Shown: positions 26,580-33,761 of the stretch, piece after piece | How positions within the stretch are numbered: position 1 is the first letter of the stretch | How the letters are laid out: each line of letters starts with the position of its first letter | From: Candidatus Fluviicola riflensis | GTDB taxonomy: Bacteria; Bacteroidota; Bacteroidia; Flavobacteriales_D; Crocinitomicaceae | DNA length: 64,000 nucleotides | Direction of reading: 5' to 3' | Assembly: GCA_002243285.1 (NCBI GenBank) | Contig: CP022585.1 | Span: forward strand, 1,848,641 to 1,912,640 | Position numbers and translations under genes: made by a program | Notes under the pieces: model-generated | Seen by the model: the letters and a program-made list of their open reading frames with translations, nothing else | Databases searched by the model: none | Told to the model about the DNA's origin: nothing

Positions 26580-27185
26580 TTATCGGGAAACCCAAAAGTA
26601 GTCAAAAGCATTCTCTATTCCTTCTGCATTGATCATCACAAGGCGTTCTTTATGGGTGATTTTTTGTTCAAGAGTATCGGTTACCGTTTTCAGAATGAGT
26701 TTTTTTGAGGTGAGAAAACCGTCAAATGTAGATTGGTCAAGTAGAATGACATTATCCATAATGGAATAAGTTCCATAGAAAAAATCTTGTCCCAAACCGC
26801 TTCCTGCGCTATAGACATAATTTCCATTTTGTTTCAAATCAAGAGTGCCACCGTTCCAATCACCGTCAGACCAATATGCTTTGAGAAGAGAAGGACTGTT
26901 TAAGCGATTGTATTGATAACCAATTAATCCAAGTGCCATAAGAATGAATAAAATCCCACAAGCAGAGGGGAGAAGGTTTGATTTTTTCTTTGTTAAGCGG
27001 TATTCCTTTAAGTCTTTGAGGATAATGAAAACAAAAGCGGTTGCACTTACAATGAATAAGATAAGTTGTATAAAAGCATCAAAAATGACAGTTTCTCTAA
27101 ATGATTGGTAAATGGTATTGATTACCCAAATTCCAAAGAAATGAATAACAATTAATCGAATAACGAGTGGATTTAGTAAGATCAT
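26580..27185 (-). CDS. Membrane protein of unknown function
   Basis: A 201-residue protein with three hydrophobic helices in the first ~100 residues, followed by a soluble C-terminal domain of short beta strands (GGTLDLKQNGNYVYSAG, GTYSIMDNVILLD) that would face the periplasm. I do not recognise the family. Its start overlaps the sigma factor stop by four bases and its stop lies 11 bases before the nuclease-like gene, so it is inside the same transcript. A link to sigma-factor control, such as a sensor or anti-sigma role, is possible but nothing in the sequence proves it. Confidence 0.65.
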   Translation of the reverse strand: MILLNPLVIRLIVIHFFGIWVINTIYQSFRETVIFDAFIQLILFIVSATAFVFIILKDLKEYRLTKKKSNLLPSACGILFILMALGLIGYQYNRLNSPSLLKAYWSDGDWNGGTLDLKQNGNYVYSAGSGLGQDFFYGTYSIMDNVILLDQSTFDGFLTSKKLILKTVTDTLEQKITHKERLVMINAEGIENAFDYFWVSR

Positions 27186-28438
27186 TGATTTTTTTGTTTT
27201 TCCTTCAACCGCTTCCTATTTCCCGAAATAACCTTTCTATCAGCCGCAGTTTTAGCCAACGAAAGTGCGGTTTCTAAATGATCCAGTGCTTTTTTGTTGT
27301 CGAGGTCGGTGTAGAGGTGAGCGAGTAGGGAATGGTACAAATGATTGTCGGAAAGTTGCAGCTTTTCGGCTTCGATGATCGCGATTTCTTTACCGTCGGC
27401 TTTGGCGAGTGCGTAGGTCCTGTTCAACGCAGCTATGGGTGAATATTCCAGCTGTAGCAGTTTGTTGTAGAATTGCAGGATACTTTCCCACTTTTCGTGC
27501 GTGTCGGTTTTTTGTGTATGCCAGTAGGCGATGGCGGCTTCGATGTGATATTTGGAAATCTTCGTTCCCTGCGAAGCTGCATTCAGGTAATGAATTCCTT
27601 TAGCGATCAGTTCCATATTCCAGCTGCTTTCATCCTGCTCTTCGTAAACGATCAAATCGCCTTGCAGGTCCATTCGGGCTTCAAAACGCGACGTATGGAA
27701 ACACATCAGCGATAACAAGGCATTGGCTTGCGGAAGGTTGGTTTGTTCGTTTTCAACCAGCATCAGGTTCAGGCGCATGGCTTCAATACACAGGTCTTTC
27801 CGGAGAACGGTATTTTGCGAACTGGAGTAATAACCTTCGCTGAAAAGCAGGTAAATGGTGGTCAGGACAGTTTCCAGCCTGCTGTCGATTTCGGTAGCGT
27901 CAGGAAGTTCGATTTGGATGTTTTCAATCCGTAGTTTCTCTTTCGCCCGGGCCAATCGTTTGTAAGTAGCTTCTCGGGTCGATAAAAAAGCATCGGCAAT
28001 TTCTTCAGCGCCAAACCCGCAGAGAATGTTCAATGATAACCCGATCTGTGCTTCTTTCGGAATGCTCGGGTGACAAATCGCAAACATCATTTTCAACTGG
28101 CTGTCGTTGAGGTTTTTTCCCGACAAATCGATTTCCACCTCGTGTTGATCTGCTTGAGGTAGATCGGAAGCACTTAATTCCACCGCGACTTTTTCGGTAA
28201 AGATCTTGTTGTGTTTGAGGTAATCAAGGGTTTTGTTTTTGGAAACAGTGTAGAGCCAGGCCGTTGGATTTGGGGGTAATCCTTTTAATCCCCAGGTTTC
28301 GGAAGCCAATAGAAAGGTTTCGCTCACAATGTCCTCCGCAGCACGCAAATGCTGAAAACCGAAGAGTTTACAGAGAACAGCTATGATCTTTCTGTATTCG
28401 GTGCGGAATAAATGAGGAATAAGTTCTTGTTGTTCCAT
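27182..28438 (-). CDS. ECF42-like RNA polymerase sigma factor with TPR-type C-terminal extension
   Basis: A 418-residue sigma factor, about twice the length of a simple ECF sigma. Region 2 (about residues 10-85) includes AEDIVSETFLLASETW and PTAWLYTVSKNKTLDYLK. Region 4 (about 120-175) has IPKEAQIGLSLNILCGFGAEEIADAF and the DNA-reading TREATYKRLARAKEKL. The remaining ~240 residues are helical repeats with many Ala and Leu. This long tail, plus a nearby YCII-domain gene, is the hallmark of group ECF42, which lacks a classical anti-sigma factor. The tail may regulate activity. A 28-base tandem repeat lies upstream. Confidence 0.88.
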   Translation of the reverse strand: MEQQELIPHLFRTEYRKIIAVLCKLFGFQHLRAAEDIVSETFLLASETWGLKGLPPNPTAWLYTVSKNKTLDYLKHNKIFTEKVAVELSASDLPQADQHEVEIDLSGKNLNDSQLKMMFAICHPSIPKEAQIGLSLNILCGFGAEEIADAFLSTREATYKRLARAKEKLRIENIQIELPDATEIDSRLETVLTTIYLLFSEGYYSSSQNTVLRKDLCIEAMRLNLMLVENEQTNLPQANALLSLMCFHTSRFEARMDLQGDLIVYEEQDESSWNMELIAKGIHYLNAASQGTKISKYHIEAAIAYWHTQKTDTHEKWESILQFYNKLLQLEYSPIAALNRTYALAKADGKEIAIIEAEKLQLSDNHLYHSLLAHLYTDLDNKKALDHLETALSLAKTAADRKVISGNRKRLKEKQKNQ

Positions 28439-28556
28439 AAATAACCTGATTTGGCTTAAGAATAACGATCAAAATAGAGTGAAAATAGTGAAATGTATGA
28501 TCTTAACGTTAGTTGCGGAACTCATGTTGGTTTTACAAGTTCTGATCATTGGCGTA

Positions 28557-28631
28557 AGTAATATACCTAACTTCTTTTCCGGTTAGTAATATACCTATCT
28601 TCTTTCCTGGTTAGGTATATAGCTATCTTAC
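28557..28631. repeat. 28-base tandem repeat upstream of the sigma-factor gene
   Basis: Two adjoining 28-base units (28557-28584 and 28585-28612), each beginning AGTAATATACCTA and ending CTGGTT or CCGGTT, are followed by a third partial unit beginning in the opposite sense with AGGTATAT. ATACCTA therefore occurs in direct and inverted orientation. The repeat sits about 120 bases upstream of the sigma-factor start. A regulatory binding array is a reasonable guess. Confidence 0.7.
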
Positions 28632-28657
28632 TAAAAGAGATCTTGCATAAACTAAAA

Positions 28658-28695
28658 CACCCCCATCTGCCTTAGGCCGACGGAGGCGTTTTGAA
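28658..28695 (-). terminator. Imperfect hairpin after the YCII gene
   Basis: AAAACACCCCC on the left pairs imperfectly with GGAGGCGTTTT on the right, with GCCTTAGGC in the middle. Read on the minus strand it lies just beyond the YCII stop and ends in a T-run, so it is a likely terminator separating VOC-YCII from the sigma-factor gene. Confidence 0.5.
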
Positions 28696-28707
28696 TATTG
28701 GTGTTTT

Positions 28708-29061
28708 TTAATCCATCGGGACAATTGTTCTTACTTCAACCGTACCACCAATACTGAGAATCGGGCAGCCTTTTGATAATTCGGCTGCCTCATCCAAAGA
28801 ATTGGCGCGAATAATCGTGTAACCGCCAATTGCTTCCTTAATTTCAACGTATGGGCCGTTGGTAATCACTGCGTTCGGCTTGACAACTCTTCCGTCGTGT
28901 TCCAATCGATTTCCGGCATTAACCAATTTGTTTTGAGCCGCCAGGCTTCCCATCCAATCCTGCCACGGTTTCATCATGGCCTGAATTTGTTCCGGTGACA
29001 ATGGCTGTAACTGCTCGTCGCCTGCACCCGGTCTTCTGAAAACTAATAAAAACTCTTTCAT
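28708..29061 (-). CDS. YCII-domain protein (DGPF-type)
   Basis: A 117-residue protein with a ferredoxin-like YCII fold. It opens MKEFLLVFRRPG and carries NGPYVEIKEAIGGY where relatives have DGPF-A-E-x-KE-x-xGG, the motif that names the DGPF group. Genes of this group are the regular neighbours of ECF42 sigma factors and are proposed members of the regulon; both are found here on the same strand. Biochemical activity is unknown. The upstream VOC gene ends 11 bases before it. Confidence 0.88.
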   Translation of the reverse strand: MKEFLLVFRRPGAGDEQLQPLSPEQIQAMMKPWQDWMGSLAAQNKLVNAGNRLEHDGRVVKPNAVITNGPYVEIKEAIGGYTIIRANSLDEAAELSKGCPILSIGGTVEVRTIVPMD

Positions 29062-29072
29062 CGTAGCTTGAT

Positions 29073-29456
29073 TTAGTTATTGGAATGCAATGCTACTGTG
29101 TTTCCTTCAGAATCGATGAAGAAAGCCATACAGCCGATCTCGTCGCTGATTTTTGTTTTCGGCATTAAAATTTTACCGCCGGCAGCTTCAACTCTCGAAA
29201 GTGCGTTGTCCAAATCAGGATTGCCGTTCAGGTAGACTTTCGCTCCGTCGGCACTTGGCTTGTGCATTGGGCCTTGTACCAATCCGCCGGAAACTTTTCC
29301 GGTCGTATCTTCGGCAGGGAAAGATGCCAGTTGCATGCCCATCATTTCCTGTACTGGCATTTCAATTGCGAATACGGTTTCGTAAAATTTCACCGCACGT
29401 TTGATGTCCGACACAGAGATCTCGAACCAGTTTAGAGCATTTGTTTGACTTGTCAT
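29073..29456 (-). CDS. VOC-superfamily protein (glyoxalase/bleomycin-resistance fold)
   Basis: A 127-residue vicinal-oxygen-chelate protein: NWFEISVSDIKRAVKFYETVF at the N-terminus, then GGKILMPKTKISDEIGCMAFFIDSEGNTVALHSN at the C-terminus. The final glutamate of typical metal sites (PEGN in glyoxalases) is replaced by SEGN context. It may bind a small hydrophobic molecule rather than act as glyoxalase I. It is first in a two-gene unit with the YCII gene. VOC and YCII proteins often accompany ECF42-type sigma factors, hinting at a shared stress regulon. Confidence 0.87.
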   Translation of the reverse strand: MTSQTNALNWFEISVSDIKRAVKFYETVFAIEMPVQEMMGMQLASFPAEDTTGKVSGGLVQGPMHKPSADGAKVYLNGNPDLDNALSRVEAAGGKILMPKTKISDEIGCMAFFIDSEGNTVALHSNN

Positions 29457-29637
29457 TTTTTTAAGTTTAAAGGATTATAATGTTTGTTTATATGCTTATT
29501 ACGATTGAGTTTTCGAGATTGGACAATGTAGGTGTTTTTTTTTTGAAGTTTTCTAATTCATAATCTTCAACATCCCTGTTTTCGCATTCCAAACGTTACT
29601 ACCGATGTCTTCGTGCATCTGTAAAATTAAGCGGTTG

Positions 29638-29767
29638 GTAAATCACGACAAAGGCACAAAGTTTTTTTGAAGAATAGGTGTGTTAAGATCACAAAAGTGA
29701 TTTACGTGCTTCGCCTTTGTGACCTTTGTAACACGTGAAGTTCTTCTTATTCTTTGTGGTGCACGTA
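29638..29767. repeat. Intergenic hairpin cluster with CACAAAG-type arms
   Basis: The gene-free stretch 29457-29781 holds GTAAATCAC (29638-29646) and its exact inverted partner GTGATTTAC (29697-29705). It also holds several CAAAGGCACAAAG-like and CCTTTGTGACC-like segments that can pair in more than one way. It resembles the dispersed hairpins of Bacteroidota genomes. No gene or RNA family was recognised; 29457-29637 is otherwise featureless. Confidence 0.5.
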
Positions 29768-29781
29768 TAACCGCCCTTGTT

Positions 29782-30342
29782 TCACCCTTTCGCCGACCAC
29801 ACAATGTAATACCACCAGTCGCCGAATTGTTTTTTCTCAATGAGTTTAGTGCTCCTCAACGTCTTGAAATCGATCACATTTTTGCTCAGGTAATGCGTAT
29901 AGAATCCGTGAAATCCTTCAACATCTTCAAAACAGCTGGCATTGTTGCACCATTTGAGCTGAAAGAGGATTTCTTTCTTCGAAAGTATGTGGATCGCCTC
30001 AAGCCTATGGTTGGAAAGCAATTTATAAGCTTCAGGAGAAAACAGGTTTAACCATGCTTTTTTAATGGCGGAATCCTCTTTCTCGATATCGATGGTGAAG
30101 TCATGCTGTACACCCGCATAGGGAAACATTCCAACGTTGTCTAATTGCTCTCTTAAAGGTTGTAAATTACTGTTGGTCAGTTTCCGGTGAATGATTTCGT
30201 AGCGATTGGTTTGTGCGACAAAATCACGGTCAAATTTCCAGTAATTCTGGACCCAATGCATGATAAAAAGTGTTGCAAAGAACAAAATCGCCGCCGTCCA
30301 AGCAACGATGTTTCTGATTCTTTTTTTGGTTGATCTTTGCAC
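29782..30342 (-). CDS. Single-pass membrane protein of unknown function
   Basis: A 186-residue protein: a basic N-terminus (STKKRIRNIV), one hydrophobic helix (AWTAAILFFATLFIMHW) and a periplasmic or cytoplasmic remainder with many aromatic residues and a CEDVEG segment. I do not recognise it. The start is GTG at 30342; no ATG occurs nearby and the frame is closed a short way upstream, so the start is uncertain. It stands alone between two repeat-rich gaps. Confidence 0.6.
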   Translation of the reverse strand: MQRSTKKRIRNIVAWTAAILFFATLFIMHWVQNYWKFDRDFVAQTNRYEIIHRKLTNSNLQPLREQLDNVGMFPYAGVQHDFTIDIEKEDSAIKKAWLNLFSPEAYKLLSNHRLEAIHILSKKEILFQLKWCNNASCFEDVEGFHGFYTHYLSKNVIDFKTLRSTKLIEKKQFGDWWYYIVWSAKG

Positions 30343-30466
30343 TTTCTTGTTTTCAGTAATGGTTTGTCAACGGAAACTTCCTGCTAATATTATCATTTTC
30401 AGTTTTCACCGAACCACAGAGATGATTTCTTAACGGATTTGGTTGTTCATGAGAAAAATAAGTTTA

Positions 30467-30569
30467 GCCACAGATGTCTCAGATGTACACAGATACTGAA
30501 CTATACACCAGCGTATAGTGATAATCTAACTAAACTTATTTATCTGTGAAAATCTGAGACATCAGTGGC
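30467..30569. repeat. Three-tier palindromic hairpin element
   Basis: Nested inverted repeats: GCCACAGATGTCTCAGAT (30467-30484) with its partner at 30552-30569 (one mismatch in 18), CACAGATA (30488-30495) with TATCTGTG (30541-30548), and ACTATAC (30500-30506) with GTATAGT (30513-30519). As RNA or single-stranded DNA it would form one long interrupted hairpin. It lies between two minus-strand genes and resembles a dispersed non-coding repeat. Confidence 0.7.
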
Positions 30570-30595
30570 AAATAAACATGATGAGATTTGAAACA

Positions 30596-31123
30596 TCAAT
30601 GGATAAACAATCTGAATCCAAAAACAGGAAGTTCTCCCTGCATAAAATCCAGATCTTCAGAACGTTTGAAACCCAGTTTTTCATACATCTTCCAGGCGGT
30701 TTGCATCGCTTTGGTGGAATGAATAATAACCTGTCCCAATTGTTTGTCTTCCGTTTTTCGGATGCACGCCTGCGTGAGTAATTTCCCGATTCCTTTTCCA
30801 CGGATGGCAGGATCGACTGCTAATAATCGAAATCCGGCTGCGTTTATTTCAGCAGTGGCCGTTCCACCTGAACCGTAATACTTCATATCCGAAAAATAAA
30901 CCACACCGCCTGCAATTGTATTGTCGTCAGAAACGGCAACCAACAATTCCGTTCCCGGATTTTGCGTCAAATCGCCGATGTTGGCCAATAGTTGGTAATA
31001 ATTGGGTTGCTCGGCCGGTTTCGGAAAACCTTCCAGCTGCGAATAGACGTCGACCAACAGTTGGCCGATTTGTTCAAATTCTGCCGGTTTGGCGTTTCTT
31101 ATGATGTAATCTTTGGGGTTCAT
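30596..31123 (-). CDS. GNAT-family N-acetyltransferase
   Basis: A 175-residue acetyltransferase. It opens IIRNAKPAEFEQIGQLLVDVY. The acetyl-CoA motif A is FRLLAVDPAIRGKGIGKLLTQACI, with the RGKGIG pyrophosphate loop, followed by VIIHSTKAMQTAWKMYEKLGFKR, the usual motif B. The donor is almost certainly acetyl-CoA; the acceptor is unknown. It is a monocistronic gene, divergent from the TPR pair about 100 bases away. Confidence 0.88.
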   Translation of the reverse strand: MNPKDYIIRNAKPAEFEQIGQLLVDVYSQLEGFPKPAEQPNYYQLLANIGDLTQNPGTELLVAVSDDNTIAGGVVYFSDMKYYGSGGTATAEINAAGFRLLAVDPAIRGKGIGKLLTQACIRKTEDKQLGQVIIHSTKAMQTAWKMYEKLGFKRSEDLDFMQGELPVFGFRLFIH

Positions 31124-31221
31124 GAGATTCTTCTTATCAATTGCGTTGTATCTACTTTCTCAAAGTTAACATTTGCTCCCCAACTACAATAAAAACAACT
31201 TTTTTCAATTATATTCACTCT

Positions 31222-32340
31222 ATGAAACAATTATCCTACTCGATCATCATCGCGGTATTTCTTTGGTTGCCAACCCGTATATCTGCCTGTTACAATGAAT
31301 ATTACACCTTAGACAAGGAAGGCAATTCGCATCACATCAATAAAGGAGCGATCAGCTTCCATACAAATTTTAATTTGTCGTTGGTGGAAAGTCAATTGAA
31401 AGCGCTGGAGAAAAAGTTGCAATCAAATCAAAGCCTACAATTGTTGTCAGATTACGCGCTGAATCTCGTTCGGGCCGGAAAAATAAAAGAAGCGCTTGTT
31501 TTATTTGAAAAATTAGCGGCAAAATACCCGAATGAATACGCAATACAAGCAAACCTGGGCACGACTTATGAACTCGTCGGAAATAATAAACTGGCGTTGA
31601 AACACATCAAAAAAGGGTTGGAACTCAATCCGAATTCACACTCAGCAAGTGAATGGGTTCATGTGAAGATCCTGGAAGCGAAAATTGCACTGGAAAACAA
31701 TCCGAATTACTTGAGTAATCACACGGTTCTTTCGCTGACTTCAAAACAGGAAAAATCTGAAAAAACAGCCCTGCAACTAATGATCCAACTCAAGGAACGA
31801 TTCCCGTTTTGTAAAGGCCCCGATGCTATTATGGCCGATCTGTTCCACGATTTGGGCGATTGTTACCTGGAAACCAAATCGTATGAATATGCCAAAGCAT
31901 TTTATCAGATTGCTGTTGAATATTACGGATCAAAAGACACGGAATTAAACCGGAAAATTGAGGAAGCACGAACACTGAGAATAAAATATGAGAGCACGCC
32001 CATTGTTCCGGAAGAGGAGTATTCCGGTCCGCGCTACGTCAACGAAAAAGTAAGTGGTATTCCCTACAAAGAATTGTTGAGTACTTATCCGTCACATGCG
32101 ATCAATTGGAAAGGCATTACAACCGATCCGCAGGTATTGCTCGCGTATTTGGGATTGAATGATCCGGAACCGAAAGAAGAGCCAACCTCGCAAATTTCAG
32201 AGAAAGCGTCTAAAAAAGACATTTCTGCTAAGAAAACGCCTCCGGCAAAAGACAACACCATTATCTACGGCTTTATTTTCTTAACAATCTCAATGGTGAT
32301 TCTTGTAATGACATTGTTTAAGCGGAAGAATAGGAATTAA
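31222..32340 (+). CDS. Exported TPR protein with C-terminal membrane anchor, paralogue 1
   Basis: A 372-residue protein from the ATG at 31222, which starts a clean signal peptide (MKQLSYSIIIAVFLWL, ending ISAC). TPR-like helical pairs cover about residues 70-240 (LVRAGKIKEALVLFEKLAAKYPNE, NKLALKHIKKGLELNP). A Lys/Thr/Pro-rich stretch precedes a final transmembrane helix (IIYGFIFLTISMVILVMTLF) and a basic tail. It would sit in the periplasm anchored at its C-terminus. The next gene is a clear tandem duplicate. The function is unknown; protein-protein interaction is likely. Confidence 0.78.
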   Translation: MKQLSYSIIIAVFLWLPTRISACYNEYYTLDKEGNSHHINKGAISFHTNFNLSLVESQLKALEKKLQSNQSLQLLSDYALNLVRAGKIKEALVLFEKLAAKYPNEYAIQANLGTTYELVGNNKLALKHIKKGLELNPNSHSASEWVHVKILEAKIALENNPNYLSNHTVLSLTSKQEKSEKTALQLMIQLKERFPFCKGPDAIMADLFHDLGDCYLETKSYEYAKAFYQIAVEYYGSKDTELNRKIEEARTLRIKYESTPIVPEEEYSGPRYVNEKVSGIPYKELLSTYPSHAINWKGITTDPQVLLAYLGLNDPEPKEEPTSQISEKASKKDISAKKTPPAKDNTIIYGFIFLTISMVILVMTLFKRKNRN

Positions 32341-32375
32341 GCGAATTGTAAATTGGAAGTTTCAAGGCATTCCTT

Positions 32376-32407
32376 CTTTTCAATTTTACATTTTCAATTT
32401 TCAATTG
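32376..32407. repeat. 32-base A+T-rich repeat, copy 1
   Basis: A 32-base stretch (CTTTTCAATTTTACATTTTC then more CAATTTT units) between the two TPR paralogues is identical to 33569-33600 after the second paralogue. Related forms flank typA. Confidence 0.8.
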
Positions 32408-32421
32408 ATTACATTTAAACC

Positions 32422-33510
32422 ATGAAACAAATCTACTTCTCCCTTTTTATCGTTCTGCTGTTGGGATTGCCAACGCAGCTTTCGGCGCGTGATATTGTCT
32501 ATTACACATTGGATAACAAAGGTGAGTCGCACAATGTCAACCGCGATTTGATTTCGTTTGAAACCAACATGAATCTGCCCACGGTTGAACATGAACTGAA
32601 GTATTACGGTGGCAGATTGATTACAAAACCAAGTCTGCAAACACTTACGGATTATGCGCTGAGACTCCTGCGTGCAGGAAAAACGACGGAAGCACTGGAT
32701 GTTTTTAAAATGTTGTCGGCTAAATTTCCCAACGAACATGTGTTCCATGCTTATTTGTCAATGGCTTACGAATTGAAAGGGGATTACAAAAATGCTTTAA
32801 AGCACGCCCAAAAAGCACTGAAGCTTAATCAGTATACGCACCAGGAAACCGCATGGATCGACATAAAGATTCTCGAAGCAAGAATAGCGCTGCAAAAAAA
32901 TCCCGACTACCTGAAGGATCATACTGTATTGTCATTAACGCCCGAACAGGAAAAATCGGAAAAAGTTGCCAAACAATTGATGATCCAGTTGAAAGAACGA
33001 TTTCCGTTTTCTATAGCTGGCAATCCTATAATGGCTGATTTGATGCAGGATTTAGGAGATTGTTATGCCGAAACGAAATCATTTGAGTATGCGATCACAT
33101 TCTACGAGATTGCAATGAATTATTGCGAATCAAAAGATCCGAAGCTTCGCGGGAAAATTAACAGTGCCCGCCAGTTGCGTCAGAAATATGCGAATACGGC
33201 TATTGTTCCGCTCGATCAACATTCAGGACCTGATTTCACCATAGTCAAAGTCACCAACGTCGATTACAGAGAACTGCTGTTGCGTTATGATGACCATACC
33301 ATCGAATGGAGTAAGATTACGACCGACCCGAAAAAATTGATGTCTTATGTGAAATCCATAACTTCAACGACTACCGTTGTCGCTCAGGAAGTTGATCCGG
33401 CTGAAACCGAAGAAGAGAAAAACGATTCGAGTTTAGGGATTATTATTCTTATCGTAATGGCGGCGCTGATTCCGATAATAGTATACTTGAGGAAGAGAAT
33501 GCTGAAATAA
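32422..33510 (+). CDS. Exported TPR protein with C-terminal membrane anchor, paralogue 2
   Basis: A 362-residue tandem duplicate of the preceding gene. It shares the signal peptide pattern (MKQIYFSLFIVLLLGLPTQLSA), the YYTLDNKGESHNVN opening, the TPR region (LLRAGKTTEALDVFKMLSAKFPNE) and LGDCYAETKSFEYA. It also has the closing transmembrane helix (GIIILIVMAALIPIIVYL) and a short basic tail. The first paralogue opens with a Cys at the mature end, this one with Ala-Arg. Divergence is substantial, so the duplication is old. Both probably act together as periplasmic scaffolds; I cannot name a pathway. Confidence 0.78.
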   Translation: MKQIYFSLFIVLLLGLPTQLSARDIVYYTLDNKGESHNVNRDLISFETNMNLPTVEHELKYYGGRLITKPSLQTLTDYALRLLRAGKTTEALDVFKMLSAKFPNEHVFHAYLSMAYELKGDYKNALKHAQKALKLNQYTHQETAWIDIKILEARIALQKNPDYLKDHTVLSLTPEQEKSEKVAKQLMIQLKERFPFSIAGNPIMADLMQDLGDCYAETKSFEYAITFYEIAMNYCESKDPKLRGKINSARQLRQKYANTAIVPLDQHSGPDFTIVKVTNVDYRELLLRYDDHTIEWSKITTDPKKLMSYVKSITSTTTVVAQEVDPAETEEEKNDSSLGIIILIVMAALIPIIVYLRKRMLK

Positions 33511-33514
33511 TTTT

Positions 33515-33600
33515 AAATGTAAAATTGAAAATTGAAAAAGGGGGTCCATTATTCCATGTCGAATAACCCTTTTCAATTTTACATTTTCAATTTTCAATTG
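33515..33600. repeat. A+T-rich inverted repeat including 32-base repeat copy 2
   Basis: AAATGTAAAATTGAAAA (33515-33531) pairs perfectly with its complement at 33570-33586, forming a 17-base-pair hairpin after the second TPR gene. The right side (33569-33600) is the same 32-base sequence found at 32376-32407. It could end transcription in both directions or be a mobile hairpin. Confidence 0.75.
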
Positions 33601-33732
33601 GAATTGTTTATAACCCTCCTTTTCATCTTCCAATTCTCTGTGTTCGTCTTGATAAACCTGTGATTTATCATGGATAATTCATTCGTTTTCAATTATTTAA
33701 AAGTTTATTAACAATCATCCGAAAAAAGAGCG

Positions 33733-33740
33733 TATCTTTG
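33733..33740 (+). promoter_or_regulatory. -7 promoter element of the DEAD-box helicase gene
   Basis: TATCTTTG fits TAnnTTTG and lies 22 bases before the chosen ATG at 33762; the -33 side is A+T-rich without a clear TTG. It argues against the earlier in-frame start at 33738, which would overlap it. Confidence 0.5.
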
Positions 33741-33761
33741 CACCGAATTTTAGATTTATAT

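Noticed and set aside
28557..28631. CRISPR-like array
   Set aside because: The 28-base units adjoin each other without spacers, and no cas gene is present.
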